From Flavobacterium psychrophilum (GTDB lineage: Bacteria; Bacteroidota; Bacteroidia; Flavobacteriales; Flavobacteriaceae), in NCBI GenBank assembly GCA_945861915.1, contig CAMAWK010000144.1, positions 1-5,882 of the forward strand: 5,882 bases of DNA, given 5' to 3'. A program made the translations under genes and the position numbers. Below the pieces are notes generated by a model, which had not been told where the DNA came from, searched no databases, and saw nothing but the letters and a program-made list of their open reading frames with translations. Below are positions 1-5,882 of the stretch, one piece after another. The stretch's first letter is position 1, and the number at the start of each line of letters is the position of its first letter.

Positions 1-744
1 GATATTTTCGTCTTGAAATAAGGTATTGAAATTGCCATTTAGAATCAAATTACAAGGTTGGTCCTGGATGGTTTTTTTGGGAGTCATGATAATTATTTCA
101 TCACTTAATTGAATTGCCATATCAATATCATGTGTAGAGAATAGGATACATTTTCCAGTTTCTTGAGTTAATTTTTTGAGTAGTTTAAGCAACGAAACTT
201 TGTGTTGTAAATCTAAATGGGTGGTAGGTTCGTCTAAAATTAATATTGAAGTATCTTGAGCTAAAGCTCTTGCAATCAGTACAATTTGCAATTGTCCGTC
301 GCTAATTTCATCATGTTTTTTAGAAACTAAATGTTCAATTTGTGTGAGTGCAATGGCTTCATTAATTTTTGAAAAATCAGTTTCAGTTAATGTGCCAATC
401 CAGTTGGTGTAAGGCTGTCTTCCTAGTGCAATCAGTTCAAAAACGGTTAGATTACTTGGTGGTAATTTCTCTGTCAAAACAACGCTAAGGTTTCGCGAAA
501 TAGTCAAGGCGTCTAGTTTGTGGATATTTTTTTTATTCAAAAAAACGGTACCTGAAAGTGGTTTCTGAATTCCTGTGAGTGTTCGTAATAATGTTGATTT
601 TCCAATGCCATTAGCACCTACAAGCGCAATTAGTTTCCCTTTTTCTAAATTTAAATTTAGATTTTGGGCAATAATTTTTTGTTTCTTTTTATGAGAATAT
701 CCAATACTAATTTGGATAGTTTGTAAGATGATTTTGTCTTCCAT
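1..744 (-). CDS. btuD: ABC transporter ATPase of the cobalamin/iron-complex type (BtuD/FecE-like), C-terminus cut by window edge
   Basis: This is the cytoplasmic ATP-hydrolysing subunit that would power the adjacent permease. My translation from ATG at 744 is open to base 1 (248 codons, no stop), so the C-terminus is missing. Visible motifs: Walker A GANGIGKST (residues 43-51), signature SDGQLQ (148-153) instead of LSGGQ, Walker B ILILDEP (167-173) with likely catalytic Glu172, D-loop HLDL (176-179) and switch His205 in STHD. The usual Q-loop region reads VVLTEK (88-93) without a Gln; from memory, both this and the SDG signature are common in Bacteroidetes FecE-type ATPases, so they do not suggest inactivity. 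Its ATG shares one base with the permease stop (TAATG), which suggests translational coupling. The ABC-ATPase call is certain. The cobalamin substrate is inferred from the riboswitch-btuB neighbour; an iron-siderophore role is the main alternative. Confidence 0.88.
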   Translation of the reverse strand, partial: MEDKIILQTIQISIGYSHKKKQKIIAQNLNLNLEKGKLIALVGANGIGKSTLLRTLTGIQKPLSGTVFLNKKNIHKLDALTISRNLSVVLTEKLPPSNLTVFELIALGRQPYTNWIGTLTETDFSKINEAIALTQIEHLVSKKHDEISDGQLQIVLIARALAQDTSILILDEPTTHLDLQHKVSLLKLLKKLTQETGKCILFSTHDIDMAIQLSDEIIIMTPKKTIQDQPCNLILNGNFNTLFQDENI

Positions 745-1775
745 TAATACAACATTTTTCTATTTCTTACTAATAACCAAATCACAATGGGCGCACCAAA
801 AATAGAAGTTACTGCATTTATTGGCAACGTTAAATCGCTTCCTGGAACTTGTGAAATACTATCACAAATAAGCATGATTATCGCTCCAAAAAGCAGATTA
901 CTCCAAAAAAGTATCGAATGATTACTAGTCTGAAAAACCATTTTGGCAATATGCGGCACAGCCAATCCAATAAAAGCAATTGGTCCAGCAAAAGCAGTAA
1001 TACTTCCTGCTAAAATACTGGTAGCAAAAATAATGAGCAACCTTGCTTTTTTATAATTCATCCCAAGACTTCTAGCATAATTTTCACTCAGCAATAAAGC
1101 ATTCAACGCTTTGACATTTAAAAGACTTAAAAATATACCAATGGCAACACAAATTGATAAAATTACTATGGATGACCAAGACAAATTCCCTAAATTCCCT
1201 AAAGACCAAAAAGTGAATTTTTGTAACTGTTCGGAAGTACTAAAATAGGTTAAGATACTAACAATCGCATTGGTTAAACTCCCAAACATTAAACCAACGA
1301 TTAATATCGACATGGTGTCTCTTAATTGTTTTGAAATGGCTAATACAGCCAAAAAAACAATACAACTTCCAGCACTCGAAGCCAAAATAATTCCATAAGA
1401 CGATAGCAAAATTGAAGCTAAAAATGGTGGTAAAAAGCCTGCTCCCAAAATGACTATGGCTACTCCCAAACTTGCACCTGAGCTTAATCCCAAAACATAA
1501 GGTCCAGCGAGTGGATTTCTAAATAAAGTTTGCATTAGTAAACCACTGATGGATAATCCCATGCCAACAAGAATAGCGGTAATGGCTTTTGGTAATCGGT
1601 AATTTAGAATGATATATTCCCAAGATTCTTTACTTGCAGTAGAACCGCATACACTTTTAAAAACTTCTTTCACTGGTATCGAAACCGATCCTAAACTGAT
1701 GTTCAAAACCAATAAAAATAGTAATGACAGCATCAAAAAAGTGAATAGAATAGTATTTCGTTTTGTAAAATTCAA
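744..1775 (-). CDS. btuC: FecCD/BtuC-family ABC transporter permease
   Basis: This is the inner-membrane channel subunit of the uptake pump, 343 aa, the usual length for a ten-helix FecCD/BtuC permease. Family landmarks: Lys5-Arg6 before a first hydrophobic helix (about 8-28); the block LPKAI...RNPLAGPYVLGLSSGASLG (61-104); WSLGNLGNLSW (190-200); the cytoplasmic coupling loop ENYARSLGMNYKKAR (231-245), expected to contact the ATPase; AGPIAFIGLAVPHIAK (263-278); and the C-terminal LTLPINAVTSIFGAPIVIWLL (315-335 region). The start is TTG, one base after the btuF stop; an in-frame TAG lies just upstream, so no longer form is possible. The next in-frame ATG (codon 15, base 1733) would remove the positive residues and half of helix 1, so TTG is preferred. 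Substrate specificity (cobalamin rather than siderophore) rests on context. Confidence 0.9.
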   Translation of the reverse strand: MNFTKRNTILFTFLMLSLLFLLVLNISLGSVSIPVKEVFKSVCGSTASKESWEYIILNYRLPKAITAILVGMGLSISGLLMQTLFRNPLAGPYVLGLSSGASLGVAIVILGAGFLPPFLASILLSSYGIILASSAGSCIVFLAVLAISKQLRDTMSILIVGLMFGSLTNAIVSILTYFSTSEQLQKFTFWSLGNLGNLSWSSIVILSICVAIGIFLSLLNVKALNALLLSENYARSLGMNYKKARLLIIFATSILAGSITAFAGPIAFIGLAVPHIAKMVFQTSNHSILFWSNLLFGAIIMLICDSISQVPGSDLTLPINAVTSIFGAPIVIWLLVRNRKMLY

Positions 1776-1776
1776 T

Positions 1777-2919
1777 TTAGTCTAGTTTATGAAAGAAAAA
1801 AGGTTTATAATTAGATAATAATTCAGGATGCAAAATTTTGATTAAATCTTTCAAAACCAAATCAGGTCGAGTAGGGGATAGTTCAAAATAAATTATACCA
1901 CCCTTAGCTCCTTTTTTTACTCCATACGAATATACTTTTTTATTTTGAAAAGCTTCAAATTCAGAATAATGAAGATTGGTATCTTTTAACTCTTTCAGAC
2001 TTGAATAATTTCCGGGAGCAATCCAAAAATCTGCATGTTGCGCTTTTTCTAAAACCGTTTCAAATGGCAAGGATAAACTGCCAGTTCCTTTTGAATTTGC
2101 CCACAAATACTTGGATTGTGCTTCTTTCAAAAACAAGGCAGCCCAACTGTCGCCTTGAGGAACATACCATTGATTTTGATACATTTCGCCACATAAAATC
2201 GTGGGTTTAGTCGTTGCTTTTTTTGCTAACTCCAAAGTGTTTTTATATTCTTTTTCGATAGTAGAAAAAACAGTATTTGCTTTTGATTCTAATCCGTACA
2301 AAGCACCAAAAAACTGAATCCATTCGGCTTTTCCTAATGGAGATTGCTCTGTCCAATCGCCATTAAACATCACTTTTAATCCGCTTTTTTGTAAATTATC
2401 CAAAGTGGGATTGTTATTATTTAACCCAAAACTGACAATTAAATCTGGATTCATATCAAGTAAAACTTCCGTATTTAAGCTTTCATTTCTACCTACTTCT
2501 CGAATTTTTTTGGAATCAATTAATTTTCTGGTTTTCTCAGAAGAAATATAATCGGTATTCGGAAAACCAATCAACGTATTCTCGACTCCCAATAATTCTA
2601 GGGCTGGAATGTGAGTAGTTGAGGTAACAACGATTGATTTTATGGGGACTTGTATGGTGGAGAATTGTTTTAAACTATCAGGAATAATTCCGTTTTTTTC
2701 TTGAAGAATGTAGGTAAAACTTTCTTTGGCTTCTGGCCAAGGATTGGTGATTTTTATAATTGAAAAACCGTTGTATTTGTAAATTTCTAGTCCTTTGGCA
2801 TATCGAATGTTGTTTTTTGAAGGTTCATTTTTTGGCTTGTTAACTATTTCGTTTTGTTTGCAATTAGCAAAAAAAAGTAAAGTTAAGATAGCTAAGAATT
2901 TCAAAAAAAATGATTTCAT
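1777..2919 (-). CDS. btuF: Periplasmic cobalamin/iron-complex substrate-binding lipoprotein (BtuF-like)
   Basis: This is the substrate-binding component that would hand cobalamin to the permease. It is 380 aa from ATG at 2919. The N-terminus MKSFFLKFLAILTLLFFANC is a lipoprotein-type signal with likely lipidated Cys20. The preceding FAN is a loose lipobox, as often seen in Bacteroidetes. A polar linker (21-40) follows, then a Peripla_BP_2-like fold: first lobe around IKSIVVTSTTHIPALELLG (93-111), VLLDMNPDLIVSFG (152-165), then PLGKAEWIQFFGALYG (194-209, with Glu199 placed like the conserved acidic residue that docks on the permease in this family), and a second lobe including GEMYQNQWYVPQGDSWAALFL (244-264). 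A longer frame from TTG at 2970 is open but rejected: that TTG falls in the predicted promoter and the signal peptide begins at the ATG. It is the first gene of the btuFCD operon; ligand identity is inferred. Confidence 0.87.
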   Translation of the reverse strand: MKSFFLKFLAILTLLFFANCKQNEIVNKPKNEPSKNNIRYAKGLEIYKYNGFSIIKITNPWPEAKESFTYILQEKNGIIPDSLKQFSTIQVPIKSIVVTSTTHIPALELLGVENTLIGFPNTDYISSEKTRKLIDSKKIREVGRNESLNTEVLLDMNPDLIVSFGLNNNNPTLDNLQKSGLKVMFNGDWTEQSPLGKAEWIQFFGALYGLESKANTVFSTIEKEYKNTLELAKKATTKPTILCGEMYQNQWYVPQGDSWAALFLKEAQSKYLWANSKGTGSLSLPFETVLEKAQHADFWIAPGNYSSLKELKDTNLHYSEFEAFQNKKVYSYGVKKGAKGGIIYFELSPTRPDLVLKDLIKILHPELLSNYKPFFFHKLD

Positions 2920-2938
2920 ACAAAAATTTAAAGAAACG

Positions 2939-2970
2939 CAAAGGTATATTTTATCTGTTTTATAAATCAA
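2939..2970 (-). promoter_or_regulatory. Bacteroidetes-type promoter of the btuFCD operon
   Basis: Read on the minus strand, TACCTTTG (2946-2939) is a perfect match to the Bacteroidetes/Flavobacterium -7 consensus TAnnTTTG. A TTG -33 element (2970-2968) lies 21 bases upstream of it, within the known 17-23 base range. Transcription should begin near 2930-2933, giving a leader of only about ten bases before the btuF ATG. That leaves no room for a riboswitch on this transcript. Confidence 0.65.
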
Positions 2971-2999
2971 GTTTTATTTTTTTATTCCAATCTATGGAT

Positions 3000-3007
3000 T
3001 ACATTTG
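3000..3007 (+). promoter_or_regulatory. -7 promoter box for the riboswitch-btuB transcript
   Basis: TACATTTG matches the TAnnTTTG -7 consensus exactly. It sits 5 bases before the first base of the predicted P1 stem of the riboswitch, so transcription would start at or just inside the aptamer's 5' end. No clear TTG -33 element is visible at the expected distance (about 2975-2980 is a T-rich stretch), so this half of the promoter is weak or degenerate. It lies back to back with the btuF promoter, about 50 bases apart. Confidence 0.58.
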
Positions 3008-3067
3008 CGCCGTATTGAGGTTGCTTTTTTGATTTTTCAAATTAGCATTAAAAGGGAATCAGGTGAC

Positions 3068-3117
3068 AGATTGCAGATTAAAGATTGTAAAAAATCTTAA
3101 ATCAAAAATCTTAAATC
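3068..3117. repeat. Heptad repeat array with dyad symmetry in riboswitch arm 1
   Basis: AGATT occurs at 3068, 3075 and 3082, and the complementary AATC at 3093, 3100, 3107 and 3114, all exactly 7 bases apart. The left half 3069-3086 can pair with 3093-3110 (14 of 18 Watson-Crick pairs, six-base loop). A 14-base unit (3090-3103) is directly repeated at 3104-3117. The array sits inside the stem formed by 3059-3063 and 3117-3121, where most cobalamin riboswitches have only a very short loop. Confidence 0.85.
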
Positions 3118-3187
3118 CCGAGCTGTACCCGCAACTGTAAGCTATTAAAGCTTGTTGTTATCTACAAAACCACTGTTTCGAAATTGT

Positions 3188-3240
3188 AGATTTTAGAATT
3201 CAGATTTTAGATTTAATCTAAACTCAAAAATCCTAAATCT
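3188..3240. repeat. Heptad repeat array with dyad symmetry in riboswitch arm 2
   Basis: AGATT units start at 3188, 3195 (variant AGAAT), 3202 and 3209, then AATC units at 3215, 3222 (variant ACTC), 3229 and 3236, again all in an exact 7-base register. Bases 3188-3213 can pair with 3215-3240 at 20 of 26 positions, centred on 3214, so the array reads as one imperfect palindrome. It lies between the conserved CCACTG and GGGAAGG blocks, a naturally variable arm of the aptamer. The unit is the same type as in arm 1. Confidence 0.85.
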
Positions 3241-3305
3241 AAAATGGAATGGGAAGGTAAACAACAAGACGCAAGCCAGGAGACCTGCCTAATGCATCGA
3301 GTATC

Positions 3306-3363
3306 AAACTTTCGGGAAAAAAGGTTTGGGTATGGGTCATTCTATGCTTTTATCCCATTTTTA
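3306..3363 (+). terminator. Possible riboswitch expression platform (weak hairpins and T-run)
   Basis: The 90 bases between the aptamer and the btuB ATG hold two candidate hairpins. The first pairs AAACTTT (3306-3312) with AAGGTTT (3321-3327), including one G-U pair. The second pairs ATGGG (3332-3336) with CCCAT (3354-3358) and runs directly into TTTTTATTATT, as an intrinsic terminator would. The second stem is only five pairs with a long loop, so it is a weak terminator on paper. Control at translation, by hiding the AT-rich start region, is equally possible. Confidence 0.35.
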
Positions 3364-3385
3364 TTATTAAAAATGTTTTATTAAA

Positions 3386-5320
3386 ATGAACAAAAAAAAT
3401 GTTTGTATTGGTGCGTTATTCGTACTAATCACTAGCTGTGCTTTGGCACAAAAAAGTGACACGATTGTGTCTAAAATTCAATTAGATGAGGTGGTAATTT
3501 CTGATTCTAAATTTGCTCTTCCCAAAGAAAAATCAGGAAAAGTGATTGTTAAAATCACTGCGCAGGATTTGGCTAAAAAATCCGGTCAGTCTCTCGCAAC
3601 AGTATTAAGTTCGGTAGTTGGATTGGAGATTAATGGAAATCAGAGTAGTGCAGGAAATGTAATAGGGTATTACATTCGAGGAGCAAGAAGTCGTCAGTCT
3701 TTGATTATTATCGACGGAATTCCAGTTTCAGATGCATCTGGAATTAATTTAGATTATGATTTACGATTGCTTCCTGTTGACCAAGTGGAGAGTGTCGAAA
3801 TCATGAAAGGAGCTTCAAGTACTTTATACGGATCTGGTGCGGCGGCTGGTGTAATAAATATTAAATTAAAGAAGTCTACCAAAAAGAATGTTTCAGGTAC
3901 TATATATTCAAATTTGGGTACACAAACTACAGCAGCAGATAAAAAAACGAATCCTGCAGAATACAATCAGGGATTTAGTTTTGGTGCAAATGCCGAAAAA
4001 TTCAATTACTATTTTGGGTTAAATAATACTGAAATAAAAGGAATTTCAGAGGCTAAAGGTATTGATTTCGAAGAAGATCGATTTTCGAGATTGAATTCAT
4101 TAATCAAATTTGGGTTTACACCATCCAAAAAATTGGTTTTGGATTTTTATGCTAATTTCGATAAAGTTAAGAATGAATTTGATTCGGGTTCTTTCGCAGA
4201 TAATTTAGAAAATTATAACGATTCTGAACAGTTTAGAATTGTTTTCTCGCCTAAATATAAGTACAATAACGGAGAATTAGTTTTAAATACTAGTGCCAAT
4301 TTAATTGAGCGAGAATATTTCCGTTTTGGCGGAATTACTAACTATAAATCCCGAAATACAAATGCAGATTTGTTCAATAAATACACTATAAATTCTGAAT
4401 TGTTTTTTGTGACTGGTATACAATTTCAGTTTCATGAAATGTCTATAGAAAGCTTGTATTTAAATATTGATAATGAGGTAGCTAAGTTCAACCTAATTGA
4501 TCCTTATTTAAATTGGGTTTATACGTCTAATATTGGTTTGAATATAAATGCGGGTGCGAGATTGAATATTCATAGTAATTATGGAAATCATTTAGTGTAC
4601 TCGATTAATCCCTCCTATACTTTTAAATACAGTTCCTTTAAAATTATAAGTTCTTACAGTACCGCTTATATCACGCCAAGTTTGTATCAATTGTTTGAAG
4701 GTTCTGCCGGTAATTTAGCTTTAGAAGCCGAAGAAAATGCTACTGTTGAAGCGGGTTTTGAAATCAAATTATTAAAAAATAAACTTAATTTTAGTTCAGT
4801 CGCTTTTTATAGAGAGGAAGAAAACGCAATAGAATATTATTCAGATCCTATTACTTATGAGGATTCTTATTTTAATGCAGCTAGAAAATATAACGCTAAA
4901 GGAGTGGAGACTTCAATTGCTGTAGCAATTACAAAACAATTAGATTTTAAGGCTAATTATACTTTTAGTGAAGTTGAAAATAAATCTGTAAACAATACGT
5001 TTTCAAGCATTAAAGCAAACTTGTATAATCCAAAACATAAAGTAAATGCAAGTTTAGATTATCAAATTTCAAACAGAACTTATTTTGGAATTAACTACCA
5101 ATATTTAGATAAGAGAGATGGATTTTCAGGCTACCCACCAGTTGTTGAAGTTTTAGATGCGTATCAGCTAGTAAATACTTCGGTTAAATATGAATTAATC
5201 AAAAATAGAATAACGGTTTTCGGAGCAGTGTCTAATATTTTTAATGAAGACTTTGTAGAAGTTGTTGGTTATAATACAAGAGGTAGAAATTTTAAATTGG
5301 GCTTGAATATCAATTTATAA
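3386..5320 (+). CDS. btuB: TonB-dependent outer-membrane receptor for cobalamin (BtuB-like)
   Basis: This is the outer-membrane gate for vitamin B12, driven by TonB-ExbBD. At 644 aa it is close to E. coli BtuB in size and lacks the N-terminal carboxypeptidase-like domain of SusC-type receptors. A signal peptide (1-21, ending ALA before Gln22) is followed by a TonB-box-like stretch LDEVVIS (33-39). The plug domain (about 50-160) has IRG (97-99), IDGIPV (109-114) and VESVEIMKGASSTLYGSGAAAGVINI (134-159). The remainder alternates polar and hydrophobic residues with many aromatics, as in a 22-strand barrel, and ends in a beta-strand with terminal Leu. The ATG at 3386 is the first start giving a signal peptide; there is no Shine-Dalgarno, only an A/T-rich lead, as usual in this phylum. 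The upstream riboswitch makes cobalamin (or a close corrinoid) the likely substrate and the main argument for the btuB name. Confidence 0.93.
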   Translation: MNKKNVCIGALFVLITSCALAQKSDTIVSKIQLDEVVISDSKFALPKEKSGKVIVKITAQDLAKKSGQSLATVLSSVVGLEINGNQSSAGNVIGYYIRGARSRQSLIIIDGIPVSDASGINLDYDLRLLPVDQVESVEIMKGASSTLYGSGAAAGVINIKLKKSTKKNVSGTIYSNLGTQTTAADKKTNPAEYNQGFSFGANAEKFNYYFGLNNTEIKGISEAKGIDFEEDRFSRLNSLIKFGFTPSKKLVLDFYANFDKVKNEFDSGSFADNLENYNDSEQFRIVFSPKYKYNNGELVLNTSANLIEREYFRFGGITNYKSRNTNADLFNKYTINSELFFVTGIQFQFHEMSIESLYLNIDNEVAKFNLIDPYLNWVYTSNIGLNINAGARLNIHSNYGNHLVYSINPSYTFKYSSFKIISSYSTAYITPSLYQLFEGSAGNLALEAEENATVEAGFEIKLLKNKLNFSSVAFYREEENAIEYYSDPITYEDSYFNAARKYNAKGVETSIAVAITKQLDFKANYTFSEVENKSVNNTFSSIKANLYNPKHKVNASLDYQISNRTYFGINYQYLDKRDGFSGYPPVVEVLDAYQLVNTSVKYELIKNRITVFGAVSNIFNEDFVEVVGYNTRGRNFKLGLNINL

Positions 5321-5342
5321 GTGTGCTTTGAATTTTAAAACA

Positions 5343-5372
5343 AAAAAGGCTTTCATCACTGAAAGCCTTTTT
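5343..5372. terminator. Bidirectional intrinsic terminator between btuB and the S41 peptidase gene
   Basis: AAAAAGGCTTTC (5343-5354) pairs perfectly with GAAAGCCTTTTT (5361-5372), and A5355-T5360 adds a thirteenth pair around a TCAC loop. The T-run on the plus strand ends btuB transcripts 22 bases after its stop. The A-run on the left serves as a U-run for the converging peptidase gene on the minus strand. Confidence 0.93.
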
Positions 5373-5387
5373 GATTTTTATTATTTT

Positions 5388-5882
5388 CTATTTCAATAAT
5401 TTTGACAAACCCTCTGGAACTTTTTCAAGATACATTTGGTTTTGAAATTCATGAATTGATTTAGAGTTGCTTACGGATTTAAATTCTACCCCTGCAGTTT
5501 GAGGTTTTAACCTTGCAGTTACTCCTGTAATTTTTGCGATGGCTGTGCTTAACAAAGGCTCTGATGTTGAACCAAGTACTCCAAGATTAGTTGCAATTGC
5601 TTCTTTTTGTTGAAAATTTGGAACTAATCCATTTTGATAATCTCCAAATCCTAAAGCATTAACAATTTTCAAAACAATAGGTTGCATGGCGTATCGATGA
5701 TTCGGATTTCTATTTTCTTTATCAAAAGTCGGTGAATCATACAAAGTAATAGAACCAACATTTTTGCCTATTGTTACATCGCCAATTTGAACCACATTTA
5801 TAAAAGGTTTTAATCCATTGATGACTAATTCACTGGCAGAAGCCGAACCTCGTGTAGTAAGAATATAAACTTTACTCATATT
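5388..5882 (-). CDS. S41-family carboxy-terminal processing peptidase, N-terminal part outside window
   Basis: This is the C-terminal 164 residues of a serine protease of the CtpA/tail-specific protease family. The frame is open to the right edge, and the Met at 5879 is internal, not the start, because the sequence begins in the middle of the conserved catalytic domain. Counting the first visible residue (Asn) as 1, the motif GSASASE spans 12-18; its middle Ser15 fits the catalytic serine, and Lys40 in TIGKN fits the general-base lysine. The spacing of 25 residues is the same as Ser452-Lys477 of E. coli Prc. MQPIVLKIVNALG and the later part resemble Bacteroidetes S41 proteins of about 450-500 aa. 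Such enzymes act outside the cytoplasm on C-terminal tails, but this one's substrate is unknown. It converges on btuB across a shared terminator and shows no sign of belonging to the B12 system. Confidence 0.88.
   Translation of the reverse strand, partial: NMSKVYILTTRGSASASELVINGLKPFINVVQIGDVTIGKNVGSITLYDSPTFDKENRNPNHRYAMQPIVLKIVNALGFGDYQNGLVPNFQQKEAIATNLGVLGSTSEPLLSTAIAKITGVTARLKPQTAGVEFKSVSNSKSIHEFQNQMYLEKVPEGLSKLLK

Larger units (their letters stand above)
3012..3295 (+). promoter_or_regulatory. Cobalamin (B12) riboswitch aptamer
   Basis: All diagnostic blocks of the cobalamin riboswitch family (Rfam RF00174) are present in order: AAAAGGGAA (3050-3058), GCTGTACCCGCAACTGTAA (3122-3140), CCACTG (3170-3175), GGGAAGG (3251-3257) and the B12 box GCAAGCCAGGAGACCTGCCT (3271-3290). 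Stems I can trace: closing stem P1 pairs 3012-3020 with 3288-3295 (G3017 bulged, one G-U pair); a local hairpin TTTGA/TCAAA (3028-3032 with 3037-3041); TCAGG (3059-3063) with CCCGA (3117-3121, one A-C mismatch); and CTTGTTGTT (3151-3159) with AACAACAAG (3260-3268), nine perfect pairs. At about 284 nt it is longer than the usual roughly 200 nt because two peripheral arms carry 7-base repeats. In this family, cobalamin binding turns expression off; here that would limit btuB synthesis when B12 is plentiful. Confidence 0.96.

Noticed and set aside
2001..2210. 69-codon open frame on the plus strand
   Set aside because: It lies antisense within the btuF coding region, has no recognisable domain and no promoter, so it is a shadow frame.
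2920..2970. Seventeen-residue N-terminal extension of the binding protein, starting at TTG 2970
   Set aside because: The extension would put extra residues before an intact lipoprotein signal peptide, and the TTG coincides with the predicted -33 element, so it is probably not transcribed.
3068..3240. CRISPR-like array, because of regular short repeats
   Set aside because: The period is only 7 bases with no unique spacers, and the repeats lie inside a clear riboswitch.
3373..3384. ATG followed by two codons and TAA just before the btuB start, possible tiny leader peptide
   Set aside because: Three codons in an AT-rich lead are expected by chance and there is no supporting signal.
3754..3966. 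70-codon open frame on the minus strand
   Set aside because: It is antisense to the conserved plug domain of btuB; the apparent protein is a by-product of that coding sequence.
5388..5879. Small complete 163-residue protein starting at the Met at 5879
   Set aside because: The frame stays open upstream to the window edge and the sequence begins in the middle of the S41 catalytic domain, so the Met is internal.

Overview
This window looks like chromosomal DNA from a member of the Bacteroidetes, most likely a Flavobacteriaceae species close to Flavobacterium. The evidence is the strongly AT-rich composition, two perfect TAnnTTTG -7 promoter boxes, the absence of Shine-Dalgarno sequences, a Bacteroidetes-style ABC ATPase with SDGQ in place of LSGGQ, and the family resemblance of every protein. 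The genus is an inference; no marker gene is present.

Almost the whole window is a vitamin B12 (cobalamin) uptake locus made of two divergent units. On the minus strand, reading leftwards from about 2930, lie a substrate-binding lipoprotein (btuF-like, 1777-2919), a ten-helix permease (btuC-like, 744-1775) and an ATPase (btuD-like, 744 running off the left edge). They are packed with a 1-base gap and a 1-base overlap, so they form one operon. On the plus strand, a cobalamin riboswitch (about 3012-3295) precedes an outer-membrane TonB-dependent receptor (btuB-like, 3386-5320). A strong bidirectional terminator (5343-5372) follows the receptor and separates it from the C-terminal part of an S41 carboxy-terminal processing peptidase (5388 to the right edge, minus strand), which is probably an unrelated housekeeping neighbour.

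The parts work together as follows. The receptor brings cobalamin across the outer membrane using TonB energy, the lipoprotein binds it in the periplasm, and the BtuC/BtuD pump moves it across the inner membrane. The cobalamin specificity of the ABC genes is inferred from the neighbouring riboswitch, because the proteins alone would also fit iron-siderophore or heme transporters.

The gene content is ordinary for this phylum. The most unusual signal is inside the riboswitch: two of its variable arms have been enlarged by AT-rich arrays with an exact 7-base period. Each array has AGATT units in its left half and the complementary AATC(T) units in its right half, so each can fold into a long hairpin while the conserved core stays intact. 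The promoter layout is also worth noting: the btuFCD promoter leaves a leader of only about ten bases, so the riboswitch appears to control only the receptor. I found no wholly new system, tRNA, rRNA, CRISPR array or insertion sequence.
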